From positions 188,501 through 252,500 of the forward strand of contig LSRY02000031.1 of NCBI GenBank assembly GCA_001643675.2: DNA of 64,000 bases, given 5' to 3'. Below are positions 34,335-47,021 of this stretch, one piece after another. The translations under genes were made by a program, and so were the position numbers. The first letter of the stretch is position 1, and each line of letters opens with the position of its first letter. Below the pieces are notes generated by a model. The model worked only from the letters and a program-made list of their open reading frames with translations. It had not been told where the DNA came from and made no database searches. The DNA is from Monocercomonoides exilis (lineage: Eukaryota > Preaxostyla > Oxymonadida > Polymastigidae).

Positions 34335-37010
34335 ATTTGCTTATATTAAATAAGTAAATATGATAATTGCTTAAAGTTCAGAAATCGAAATTCTCGCTTC
34401 AAAATTTTCAAAAACATAAAACATCCGATTGCATATAAATACTTAATAATAGATCCAAATTCTAACTGCTGAACGTTGAACATAAAACAAAAATTGATTC
34501 TCTGATAAAACTTGAAGAAGATAAACTTGAAGATGAATTCCTTTCCACAATAAATCAATTTAAAAAAATTCTCCATTATTAAATTGCAAAAATGGCCATT
34601 TTGGAAATAACAAAATTGCTAATCCTGAAAAACGTCGATTCAAACTATGTCATATACACTTTCAACTGCAACGATCATAAAAAACATCAGAAAAATATTT
34701 TCTTTCCAAGATCTTCAAAACAATGCCAAAAGCTACATGAATAAAGCATAATCATTTGTAAAAGGCGAAAAACGATTCAAATTTTCCAAAATCAGTTATT
34801 ATAAAACGAATATCTGCGACTATCCTCCAACAAAACATTCAAAAAGAATGAAATTTTACACATCGCTATGAAAATGAATTCCTCAGATGACTTGGCTGTT
34901 CATTTCTTGCTTCATCGTGCTGTCTGATAAGTTCCATTGCATTCGCACATTGAAAATCCACTGCTGATACAAATGAATAAGCAGAAAAAGAAAAAGGAAG
35001 ACTTTCATTTGATGTGCTTTTGTGAGTGTTCTGAAAAAAAGGAGATTTCTTTAGAAATGTTGTAGGCCTTTGAAGAATTTTTTTCTGTTCATCTTCATGT
35101 CCTTGAAGTTGTTAATCTTCTTCTTAAATGTTGCGACTCTCTTTTATTTATTGTGTACAATTCTCATTCATGCATCATTTCTGGAATAAAAAAACTTGAT
35201 CAAATAATCGGAAGGCTTTTGGCTCTTCCTTCTTCAAATATCTCAACAAATTGATAGGCCTCTTTCAGCTATTCGCATTCCGAATATGACAAAGATTGTC
35301 TCTTAACGTGCTTGCGGGAATGTTTGTTCAAATTCCGGATTCTTCGAATATTTGAGATCAGATGATCTTCGATGCTTCTCTCCTTGTTCCTTTCATTCTT
35401 GCTTCTTTTTCATCTCTGGACTTGTTCGTTATACGCAAATTGGATACATTGATTCAACTATTCTTCCTGGTCTAAAAATTCTACTGTTACTTCAAATTAT
35501 TGTGTCAAACGATAGTTCATAATGTAATTTGTAAGTCTTGAGTATGTTCTCATCCCGTCTCAATCCATCTTTTGATGCTAACTTTTCAACTCAATGATTT
35601 GATCTTAAAAGAATAATTTATATATTATTTGTAACCATAACACAATTTTTTTCAAATATTCTCAGATTGGAAAAGTATTTTCAAAAAAACATTTTAAAAA
35701 ACTCAAAAACGTATAATACAAATTGAGGCGACTATTTTCTGGACTTGTATATCTTGTTTATCATTTGGAATAATGATTTTTAATGAAGAATAAAATACAC
35801 AGAATTGAAAAAATGAAAAATAAAAACATTTGAATCTTTATCACTTTCGATATGAATGATAAAAAATCACATGATCGATATTCTTAAAAATCTGTCAAAT
35901 TAATTTTTTTTTCTCACATTTGCATTCTTTTTTTAAAATTCTCCAAATAAAATTCAATCTGGCAAAACTCCACCAAAAATTACTCAACATCGAAAATTCA
36001 ATCATCTGTAAATTTTTCCTAGTATTTTCCAAAATTCAAATATATGTGACTTGTATTTCTTTCAGTCAATTACTTTAAAATAATGCCAATTTCACTCGAA
36101 AAATTACTTTTTTGAAGTTTTTGCAGAATATAATTGTATGCAATTGATTTAATAAAAGAAATTTGAATAATTATAAAACTTTTCATATGTGCTCAAGAGG
36201 TGATAAGTTATTTTTGCAATATAAAAAAAAAGAAAGAATCGTTCTTAATTTTGTTTCACGCACAAAAAGACAACATTAATCTATCCTTTTCTCACAAAAT
36301 GTTTCAAAGAACGTAAGTTAAATATGAAACTGATTAAAGTAAACATTTTGAATTTTCTTAATGAAAAATGGATCAATGGATATAAGTGTTAATCATCGAA
36401 AACAGTAACTTAATATAAAAGAAAAACATACTCAATAAATAAACATTTGGGTGAAAATTTTTGAAAAATCACCACTGATCAAAAAGCCAATCCATAATAA
36501 TTTTGTTTTTGTTACCATTTCCAACTTCCACAAGTCAAATACATTAATTCGAGATGAATATAAGTGCAAGAATACATTTAACACCTAATATCCAATATCT
36601 TGATATTTCCAGTTTTAATTACATTCATTGATCAAATTAATTTTACGTTTATTCAATTATCGCTTTTCCAAATAAAAAGAATCTTTTTATTTTCAAACTT
36701 TCGCTTGAATGTAAGTGGATTAATGGTTTTATCGAACAAAATAAATAAAGTTTAGAATTGTTTACTTAATATTTTACGTTTTTGGTATTTTCACTTTTTT
36801 TGAAGCTTTTATATTTTTAGCAATTGAATAGTCTTCACTGCCATTTAGGCTTTTCACAGATATATCAACTTTATTGAAGGATTCTTGAATTTCCTTAGAA
36901 ATTATGTTTGATTTTTTTAAACCGAATTTATTTCTTATCATCAAAGTTGGTTTTAATTCAATCAATAGAGGGAAATGAATGATTTTCATAATAAGGAGCT
37001 TAAGGATACA
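34335..37010. other. Intergenic region with a coding-like relic
   Basis: Mostly AT-rich with no gene. Around 35060-35520 two plus-strand frames look protein-like (FEEFFSVHLHVLEVVNLLLK, then IKKLDQIIGRLLALPSSNIS, and in another frame RPLSAIRIPNMTKIV) but are cut by stops and a frame change. Probably a dead gene, helical in character. Confidence 0.4.
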
Positions 37011-38001
37011 GCAGAAAACTAATCCTTTTCATTCTGCGAATGGACTGACAACACAGCGCAACAAGGAGGAGCCCTTCATATTCATGACAATGAAAATGCT
37101 ATTTTTCCTGTTGAGAATTGTTCTTTCACAAGACTCGAGGCTCACTTGACGAAAGGGGGAGTGATTTAAATTTTTAAGATCGAAGAATGCGTTGAACAAC
37201 ATACTGCATTTGTTCAATGCTCAGCGCTAACAACCTCTACACATGGAGGTGGAGGAATAATGTTCGATTATGTTAAAACTCAACCATTTGTTGACGATTG
37301 TTCATTTAATAATTGTTCTTCAGCTGATGATGGAGGAGCTATATATTCTTATCAAACAAAAACAGAAAAACAGAAAGTGTGCGTTGTGAATTCCTTTTAT
37401 GATAACTGTCGATGCAATTCTTCAACAAATGGTGCCGGAGGTGCAATTATTCATTGGACCCCTTCAAATAAAGTCATTGTTTCAAATTGTCTGTTTTGCA
37501 ACAGATATTCTATGTGTGGTGGACGTGTCGTTTCACGGAATGTTAATGCTTATGACAAAGAAATTTAGCTGTATTACTGATTTTTTTAACAATAATATGT
37601 ACATGAGAGGAAGACATGATATTTATATTCATGATACAAAGGAAAATAACATTGCCTGGTTGAAAAACAACAATAATCAAACATCAAACAGAGTGAACGC
37701 GATGCAAAACCAAATTACTGATAAAAGCAAATGACTTCAAAATGAAAGCGAATGGGTTTGGTTTATCTTCTCTGCTGAAACAGAAAATAATTTCAAAAGA
37801 ATATATACAAGAAAAATGAATGAGAGCTATCTTTGCAGCACCATAAGCTATTGCCTCACTCAACAGATTCCGGATGTTGAAAAAGATATAAAAATACCAT
37901 TTGGAAGAATTGCAAAAATAAAAATAATAATAAACGTTATTTGTGGATCAAATGCATTCGTGACAAATGTCAAAGTTATTTCAGCTTTTCAACTGAAATA
38001 G
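37011..38001 (+). pseudogene. Broken beta-helix surface-protein gene (copy 3)
   Basis: The frame reads QQGGALHIHDNENAIFPVEN, then after a TAA near 37168 STHGGGGIMFDYVKTQPF, CSSADDGGAIYSYQ and GAGGAIIHW, the Gly-Gly rungs of the beta-helix family. Near 37550 the reading shifts and continues as GRHDIYIHDTKENNIAWLK. A TGA at about 37731 precedes a further protein-like run to 38001 (YLCSTISYCLTQQIPDVEKD). Both ends are missing. More diverged than copies 1 and 2. Confidence 0.65.
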
Positions 38002-38430
38002 AATTGGAAACAAATAATTTGTCTATTTTCGTGATTTCGAAGGATGCTTTTCCTGAAATCAAACTTTCTAAAAGAACTAATTCAAAGCATTTGAATTTTC
38101 TAGGTTTAAGGCTAGAGTTAACGAGTTATAGAAAAATATCTGTTAACCAATAGAACATATCAACAAAAACTCACGCTCCACATGAATATCAATTACCATC
38201 GATCTGATTGCGTTATTAATTGAAGGTTATTTATTAAAAAACGTCAACTGAGCTAAGGTCATCTCTCCTATTTCGTTGCATTCACTTTTTTGACAAATTG
38301 AAGTTTTATTTTGACATTTTGAATCTGCTCTTTATGGGATTGAAAGAGCAATTACAAATCTGCAAGATGCCAATGAGAAAAGAAAGATACATACAAAAGT
38401 GCATAAGAACTAGAAAAAAGTCGACGACGA
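38002..38430. other. Intergenic region
   Basis: No gene supported. Confidence 0.5.
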
Positions 38431-41090
38431 TTGAGCAATAATTCTATGCATGGCCATCGTCTTCAGAGCTCACACAGCTGTGCACACTGTAAGCTCCACA
38501 ACCACCGCGATGAGATGCCCGGCCAGCTGGAACAGAACCCCGCACTTCCCCTCAAAGCCAAACGTGATGTTGTGCTCCCGACAGTTCGAAAAGAACTGCC
38601 AGTGCGGCACACGCGACAGCTCCGGCTGGTAGAACGGCTGCACGATCACAAAGCTGCGTGTCGCTGTTGGAGAGAGACAGGCACATGCCTGTGCAGAGAC
38701 ACCTGCTGAGCCAGACACCGGCTGAGTAGACTTTCTCTGCACGCCTGCCACCTGGTGTTGTGAGTCCGATCTGTGTGCGCCGCTCAAAGAGGTCAGAGGC
38801 TGAGCAGAGGCAGAATGCGCAGAGTCAGACGATGCAGCGCGCACATCCAAAGCGTAAATGCAGGCGCGGCACGGAATGAGGTTATTTTTAGATGCTATAT
38901 CCATGCCTGAACGCAGGAGATTCGACATTCACAGAAACACCTACCATGCTGCCAGCGGACATACAGAAAGATCCACAGAACACATCTGCAGCGACTCCCA
39001 CTTTTACACAAACACACAGTGCGAAACATAAAATCCTCCAATCTTCACTTTCCCAAGGCGCACATGCCCGATTGCATACGCAACATCCCGCTGAGATATA
39101 GAATTCACACTTTCCTAAGGCACAACAGCCCCAATCACAACAAACTCGTTTATCGTCTTCTCCACACTTTCTGTGCTGAAATTGGATAAAGCTTCATAAG
39201 ACTCCAAGCATCCATTTCCACTCTCTTCTCTTCTCATCCTCTTCCATCTCTCCATCTTTCCAATAGCCCATCTTCTCTGTCTCCATTCACTTTCCTTTCT
39301 CTCTTTTTTAACATCCACACCTCTGCATATTCCTCAAGAACATCTCATCCTCGTAAATCATCGCCCACTGCACTCCCTCGCTCTTCTTCTGCACTGCGCG
39401 CTTTTTTTACAGACACACGAATACGAAATCCTCAAACTCCTGCTCTGCAATATCATCCCCAACTCACAAGTGATGCACCAGTCTAGATATGTTGAGATCT
39501 TGTCTCTATATATCCCACGGATGTTCGGCAGTGTACACTTCGGTGAATGATGCAGCCCCTTCTTCATTAGCGTTAGCAGCAGCTTCATCAGAACAATAAA
39601 TCGAAGCGTGAACTGTGTCGGAAGTACATGTGCGCATCAATTGTTCCATTGTCATCGACCTCTGAGACAAAGGCGCTACACATGCCCCAGACAACCCTGT
39701 CCTGACTTCCCTGTACTAGCCAAAGTCACTTTTTACGAACTGTTATTCCAGCGCCTTCAAGTGCCCAATTTACAGCCACATCGTTTCTTTTGATGTCGCC
39801 TTCATATCCTTCTGCTCCTGCCTCTTTTGCACAAGTATCATCCGCTGCTTATCAATCACCTCCTTGAACATCGCCTTCTGCATGCTCATAGTCCGATCCT
39901 GCCCTTTCATCATCACTGTCTACATCTTCATTTCCTTCTCCATCTTGTTCATTTTCTCCTGCACTGTTGCATCCACTCCTCTTCCGCTTCCTCCACCACC
40001 TCAGCCATCAGTATTTTTTATTCCGCTGTATTCTTCTTCCAAATACTCACACTGCTCCCCACTTTCATAACAACCACCTTCCCTTTCGGGTGCAGCTCAT
40101 GCATCACAGCGCCGCCATTTTTGATGATCTCTGTTAACTTCTCCTGGCACTTCTCACACAACCCAGAAGGCAGAATTTACGAAGTCAAAGATGGAACTAT
40201 CCCACGGCACACATAAACCAATAAAGAAGGTGTGACAAGAACAACCACCCACAAGCCAGTTAGCTTTTGCATCCACATTAACCGCTCCTTCTTGCTAAGA
40301 GCAGCTTTTCATCTCCTTCTCAATCCTTTCATCAATCAGCTTCTTCTCCTTTATCTCCACCAGCTGCTCCTTCGCCTCCTTTTCTTCTGCGTTGCGCTTC
40401 TCGCTCAGTTCCAGAATATTCATTCAATAAGTCTGGATGATCTTTTCCTTCTCCTGCAACTGCACTGCCATCTCACGCATTCGTTTCGACTCCTTCTCTT
40501 ACCTTTCTACTTCTCCCTCACCTGCTCCTTTTCATTTTCCCACTTCTTCCTCTTTTATTTCTTCCAGCACCACCAGCACAATTGCTATCAGTGATAGAAC
40601 CGCATCGACCATCCTCCATCCTTTATCCTTAGCCCTACCACCTCTTGTTCCTTTTGTGCAATTTCCCAGACTTAGCTCACACCTGCGCTACAAGCGACGG
40701 AAGTGGCGCCACTAGCGGAACTGAGTGCATCACCGAAAGCACCACATCGTAGGCACACACAACACCCCCAAACAGCACCGCCTGCCGCGCCACAACATAT
40801 CCCCGAAGCGTCTGCAACGCCAGCAGCAGCGGCAGCAGCAGCGACATGTGCTGCGCATACACCCCAGCCGCCTCAGATACGACAATCCGCAGTCTCATCT
40901 CGATTTCATCATTCGCTGCTTCCTGCGTGTTTCACTCTGCCACAACTGATACATCCGAAGGATTATTCACAGGCGCGTTGAATTATGAAAGCGATAACTT
41001 CTTATCCACTTCCGTATTCTTCCGTTCGCTTCTAGCTTCCGGAATGACGAATCAGAAAAGAATGTGGAATGTGTTTATGATATGAAAAAA
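38431..41090 (-). pseudogene. Decayed coiled-coil / Myb gene(s) in a relatively G+C-rich block
   Basis: This block is visibly richer in G+C than its surroundings. On the minus strand it reads as protein in pieces: a hydrophobic piece near 40890-40680 (PLLLALQTLRGYVVARQAVL), coiled coil near 40500-40290 (EAKEQLVEIKEKKLIDERIE) with TGA and TAG stops, KNGGAVMHELHPKGKVVVMK near 40130-40060, more coiled coil near 39920-39790, a Myb-like end near 39400-39340 (GVQWAMIYEDEMFLRN), and a last piece at 38928-38470 with HWQFFSNCREHNITFGFE, faintly like a GOLD domain. The Myb piece closely matches the intact Myb gene at 59.2-60.7 kb (GMQWAMIVKDEEF). Stops and frame changes are frequent, so it is probably one or two dead genes. 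Confidence 0.5.
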
Positions 41091-42614
41091 GTGGGAATAA
41101 AGCAAGCGGCCAACGTTCTAATGAATAAAGATAGGAAGAAAATTAATTCAAAGTTCATTTACTTTATCTTTTTTAAAATGACTTCAAAGATAAAGAAAGC
41201 ACGGCTTGTCAATCATAAATAGTTCTTGTATTTTCATTCATTTGCATGGATCTTCACTAATATTTTGTCTGAAAAGAAATTAAATTCTTTTTCAAATTCT
41301 GACAGCTCGCTTTTGATTTCATAAAACGTGAAATACTCGAAAAATTGAAAGATAATTTATTTCAAAATCTTCAGATTTAAAGTTAAAATAAAACCTATTC
41401 ATTTTAATATCAGACATGCATTATAAAGTCTTGTTAATTTTCAAATAAAAGATAAGCTGAACTCATGTTACTGAAAAAGTTACAAAAAAAAATACATGTT
41501 AAACTCATTGCAGTTTTATTTCTTCAAATCACACAAATAAACATCAATTATTGAAATATATAGATGATGTCAATAATAAAAATTGTTTTAAGAAAAATGT
41601 CAAACGCTTATGTTTGAAAAAAATGAGTGAATAAATTCAAAGAGAAATAATTACGGTTAATGAAATTTTTCTTTGATTTTTTGTGGGATTGATCAGGCTA
41701 AAAAAAAGTGATTTTTCAAAAATTTTCACCCATTTATCAACGTTATGCATTTTCTTTGAAATATGGTGGATTCTTTCAGAAATCATATTTTTTCATTCAA
41801 AAATTTCTATTCAAGAATTCACTTTGAACAAAAATTCATGATCACTAAAGAGTAAAAAGGTTCAATAAAGACATTTCAGTATTTATTTCGGCTGATTCAC
41901 TTAATCATAAAATAGTTGCGATTAATTGAGCATTTAAACTCAAAAGCTCTTTTCAATGACAAGCAAATTTTGAAAAACCTGGAACCCGAAAAAAGTTTTG
42001 ATTGCAAAAATAATCACGCATATTTTTTTGGATTCCACTTGAATAGAAATTTTGAATTTTTGAAACCTATTTTTCAATGTTGAATTAAACTTTTTCGATT
42101 TTGTTTTAAACTTTCTCTATTTCGAATAAAAATTTTTCGATGTTGAATTCATTTTGGTGTGTAATTCAAAATTATAATGATTTCAATTCAAATTTGTGGA
42201 AAATGATAAGAAAAATGAAATTCGAATTCTCACCACTTAATTCTTGTCAGAATATTTTGTTTGTCAATAAATGGGTGATTGTTTTCGAAATGCGATTATT
42301 GGTGCAAATAATTTAAGTTAGAATATGGATTTTCATGATTTGAATAGAACACTATAAAGTTAAACATTGTTCAGTTTCATATTTGCTTTTTTTCAAATTG
42401 AACTTTCGATCTTGAAAATACTCTGGTTTATTTATCACATGAAAAAAAAATTTCACCAATAAAATGAAAAACCTTTTATAAAACGAAACCCAAAAAAAAT
42501 GTGATAAATTAATAAAAAACTACCAAAACCAAATTTATTCATCTTAATAAAAAATTAACAAAAATGATATTTTCACCAAATAAACAATTTGAATTTCTTT
42601 ATAAATCGACAAAA
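41091..42614. other. AT-rich intergenic region
   Basis: No gene supported. Short words resembling MITE family B ends occur at about 41999-42018 and 42268-42285. They face away from each other and do not define an element. Confidence 0.5.
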
Positions 42615-43304
42615 TGGGTGAAAATACGGACTTACAAGCTTTTTTTGCACAAAGCACGAGAAAATTGCTTCACTCATAACTTTATTTCACTTTCTCAGAT
42701 TTTGAAATATATTTGATTTTCATATCCGTAAACAGGCATTGTTGAAATCAAAACATAAAGTTATTAACAATTAACGAATGTCTTAAAATGGACCCATTCA
42801 TATTGTGTTTTTTACACTCAAAAAGTCAATGAAATGTGCATCATTTATCAATAAAAATGCCAGAAGTGAAATATCAAGCCCAAATATCAATTCATTTTTT
42901 ATAAAAGTTTTTGAATAAATTCTTTCTATAAAATAATGCTTTCCTTGTAATACAAATTTGGGAAACTTATTTTTTTTTGAACCTCTATTTGATATTCAGC
43001 TCAAAATGAAACTTCAACAAAATTATTCAAAATAAGGTTCAATATTTCAGTTCAGGTATCATCATTGAAAAATAATAAACTTTTCATTAACTTTTTTTTT
43101 GTCAAAAAACACAATAAAAAATGGATTCATTTTTTGAAATTCGTGAAATGGCACAATATTTGATATTTTGATTTCAACCATTCCTGCATACGGAAATGAA
43201 AATCAAATTTATTTTGAGATCTTGGAAAGCGAATCAAAGTTATGAGTGAAACAATGATTCAATGCCTTGTGCAAAAAAAGCTTGAAAGTCAATATTTTCC
43301 CCCA
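42615..43304. mobile_element. MITE-like element, family A copy 2 (~690 bp)
   Basis: Inverted ends of about 145 bp match each other well: TGGGTGAAAATACGGACTTA at the left, and the complement of GTCAATATTTTCCCCCA at the right, both followed inward by CAAGCTTTTTTTGCACAA, CACTCATAACTTT and TTTGATTTTCAT. The same words occur in copy 1 at 14937-15206. An inner segment near 42815-42860 is an inverted match to the sub-terminal part of copy 1 and suggests a nested or rearranged copy. No coding capacity. Confidence 0.75.
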
Positions 43305-43732
43305 TTAAAAAAAGGTTTAAAATGATTTGTATTAAATCAATAGTTTTTACCAATTGTTTTCATCAAAAACGTTCTTTGAAAATTACGTTTCATAATTTTT
43401 TGTATTTCTCTTTTGAAAGAAAAAATTATCACAACTTTGAAATAACAAAGGTTAATAATTTTTTGAAAAAAGTAACTTTTTTTTACTTTTAAAATGAATC
43501 AGAAAACACACAGATTAAGTGTTAAAAAGAATTTGAAACAATTAAAAACGAGTTTTTCAGTCGTATTTTAAAATAAAGTGTTTCATTTTTATTTTTTCAC
43601 CATGTATAAAATATATTTAAACTTATTGAATAAAAAAAACATCAATTATTAATTCATGTCAGATCATTTATCCCTTGAAAAATGCAGGAACTTTAATTAT
43701 CACTGTTATCTTTGTAATTGCGTTAATTTGGA

Positions 43733-45931
43733 ATGAACACTAATATTCTTACTCACTCCCTTCCTTCTATTCAATGGCCGCAATTATGGACTCGCTTCCG
43801 AGCAATTAGACACGTTTCAAGACTTTTTTCAAATTTTCATTGTCTTGGATGGAGAAAGCCTATTGGAAACGGAAAATTTGGAGAATATCAATGGATTAAT
43901 TATCAAGAATTTATGCGACTTATTTTACTGTTTTCATCAGGATTGATATCAAGTGGAATAGTTAAAGTGTGAATGTTTTTATGTGCTTGCTGTTATTGAA
44001 GGATAACATTCAATTTTTACGAAGGGTGATTATGTGGGAATTATGTCTTCCAATCGTCCGGAATGGATAAGTTTGAAATAAACGTTTTTGAGAAGTTTCT
44101 GTTAATTTTTATTTCTTTTTAAAGTTTGTGATTTAGCTTGTAGCTCAAAAGGATTCATTTCAGTTCCAATTCCAGATTCATTTAGTGTGCTTTACATTAT
44201 TTATTCATAACGTTGATATAAAAAAAATTATTCAAAGGTTCTGAAAATGCGGAATCTGTAATTGAAAGAGTTCAACTATCGGTGTTAATAATATCTCCAC
44301 GTCATGTCAATTTGGTATATCAATTATCTATTTCATTTTGTTGCATAAAAATTTCTATCTAGGCAATGAGAATGCTGGAAGCCTTTGATTTTTTGAAACT
44401 AGTTATCATTCTTCCAAGTGATCATCTTTCAAAAGAAGAAATTCAACAATATCCGCAATTCATTCCTTCAGACCCCGAAGGAAGCAGCGCCCTTCCATTT
44501 TTCGCTTTTTCTTCTTCAGACATGGGCGTTCCCAGCGAGTCAGAAGCGCATTCATCAACTGCTCCGCACACACCAAACACACCAGGCACGCCAAATAGAC
44601 AAAGCTGTCTTCAAACATCTTTCTCTTCGAGCGAACTTCCTCAGAAAGCAAATCGAATAAGCTCCTTCCACTCGGTCGTTGCAAGCGGCTGGCGGAATTT
44701 CCAGTTTTTGTTCAAAAAGACACACCCAGAATTGACAGGCTATGGGGATGAGAAGGTGTTGGAGTGGATGGATATGCTACCAGACGAAGAAGTCTGTGAA
44801 ATGCTGATTAAACCACACGAAATAGAGTCAGTTGTATTCACCTCGTCTTTCATTGCATCTTCATCCTCTTCTTCTCTCTCGTCAGCGCTGCCTTCACTTC
44901 AGTCTTCTATTCATTCTGATTCAGAACAAACATTACAAGACAGCTCTTCTTCTGTTTCATCATCATCAGCTTCTTCCTCATCAACATCTAATCCATCATC
45001 CTCACCTTCCTCATCTCCTTCCTCTCATTCCCCCATCCACACAATCTCCGGTGAAGGCAGACTCAAAGGCGTCCAACTCAGCTTCTCTTCAATGCTCTTC
45101 TCTTCCTCTTCTCTTATGCAGCGTGCCTCTCTCCAGCTCTCCCCTCAGCCAATCAGACAAGACGTCTCTATCAGCTATCTCCCTCTCTCCCACATCTACC
45201 CCCGCACTTTCGACATCGCTGTCCTTTTGCTCGGGGCGGCTGTCGGATTTTCCTCTCCTTCTGTTCCTGCACCGGCAACTTTGCCGGCAACTTCAACAGG
45301 ACAAATACAAGCTGTGAGTTCCACACTTCCTAATTCGGCATCCTCTCCGGACTTATCGCCGAATGCTGGCAGCTTATTTAGGCGCGGTAGAACACCCAAC
45401 ATGCCATCGACTATCTTTTCGCAGGCCAAAATGTGGGGAGAGAGCTCTGCGTTGGCAGTTTCGCCTGTTCTGTCACCTTCTCCTTCTCCTTCGCCTTCTC
45501 CTGCCTCAACACCTCATCTGACAGATTCTCCTTCATCATCATCATCATCATCTTCTTCTTCTACTCCAACCTCTTCTTCTTCATCTTTGCACAATCAACA
45601 ACAGAACAATAAGAATAATCCAACACATCCAAACCCTTCCTCTTCCTCTTCTTCTTCATCCACTTCATCTTCTCGTCTTCTCTCTGATCTCCAAAAACTC
45701 CACCCAACGTTCTTTCCTGTTGTTCCTGTTGTGCTTGTTAGATTGTTTGCAGCTGTTATGAACAAAGTATGGGAAATACATGGAAGATAAAATAAATCTT
45801 TTGTTATTGTCTGTTAGAAATTTGAAATTGAATGCATATTTTTATTTGTTTTTATTATGGAATCATATCAAAATTCAATCTATTTTGCATTTTTTAAACT
45901 CTTCTTTTAAATTTAATTATTCTTCTATTCT

Positions 45932-45962
<31 letters not shown>

Positions 45963-45997
45963 CTCTTTCTCTTTCTCTCTTTCTCTCTTTCTCTCTT

Positions 45998-46028
<31 letters not shown>

Positions 46029-46990
46029 CTCTTTCTCTCTCTTTCTCTCTCTCGCTCAGATCAACCACAGCTCCTTCCTTCCTCGTTGGAGCTTCCTCTT
46101 CTTCTACACACTTTGCAACAAAGCCAAATTTCAGTCTTTTTCTTCTGCTTCCTTTTTGAGAAGACATTTTAGACAGACAGAAGAAGCAGAACGAGACGAA
46201 GAAGGAGGATGGGCAGGGGTGGTGTATAAGCAGAATATTACGAGGAATATTATGGAGAAGGAGGAGAAGGAAGAGAAGGAAGAAAGAGAAGAGAAGGAGA
46301 AGGAAGAAGAAGAAGAAGAAGAAGAAGAGGGATATGAAGAGGAAGAAAGAAGTAAAATAGAGAAAATGAAAGATAGTTTAACCAAACAAGATTGCAATTC
46401 ATCATCATCATCTTCCTCTTCCTCTTCTTCTTCTTCTTCATCCTCTCCTTCTCTTCCCTCCCACTCATTCCTCTTCCCTCTCCTCTCCCGCACGCTCAAA
46501 GACTTCTCCTTCCCAAAGCTCCTTCGCTCTCTTTTTCTTCCTCCCTCCTCTTTTTCTGTCTATTCTTCTTTCTCTTCTTCTCTCCGCTCTCTTTTTGGCG
46601 GCTCAATCAGACTCATCACAACTGGCACGGCTCCTGTCCCTTTGAGAATAGCTCAGTTCTTCTCTGTCTGCTTAGACTGCCCACTGGTTGAAGGTTTGTA
46701 TTTGGATATTATTATTATTATTATTATGTTATTATCATTCATATTTTATATTTGTTTTCTTCTTCTTCTCTTTCTTTCTTTATCTTTCTTCTCTTTCTTA
46801 TTTTCTCTCTTCTCTATTTATTTATTTATTTATCTATTTATCAACCACAGGATATGGTCTGACAGAGACAGGAGGGTGTGTCCTGGCTCGTCTGGAGGAA
46901 GATCTCAATTATGAGACAGTTGGCATCCCTCTTCCTGGTGTACAGGTAAAGTTGGGTGTGTTTATGCATTTATTTATATTTTTTGATTTT

Positions 46991-47021
<31 letters not shown>

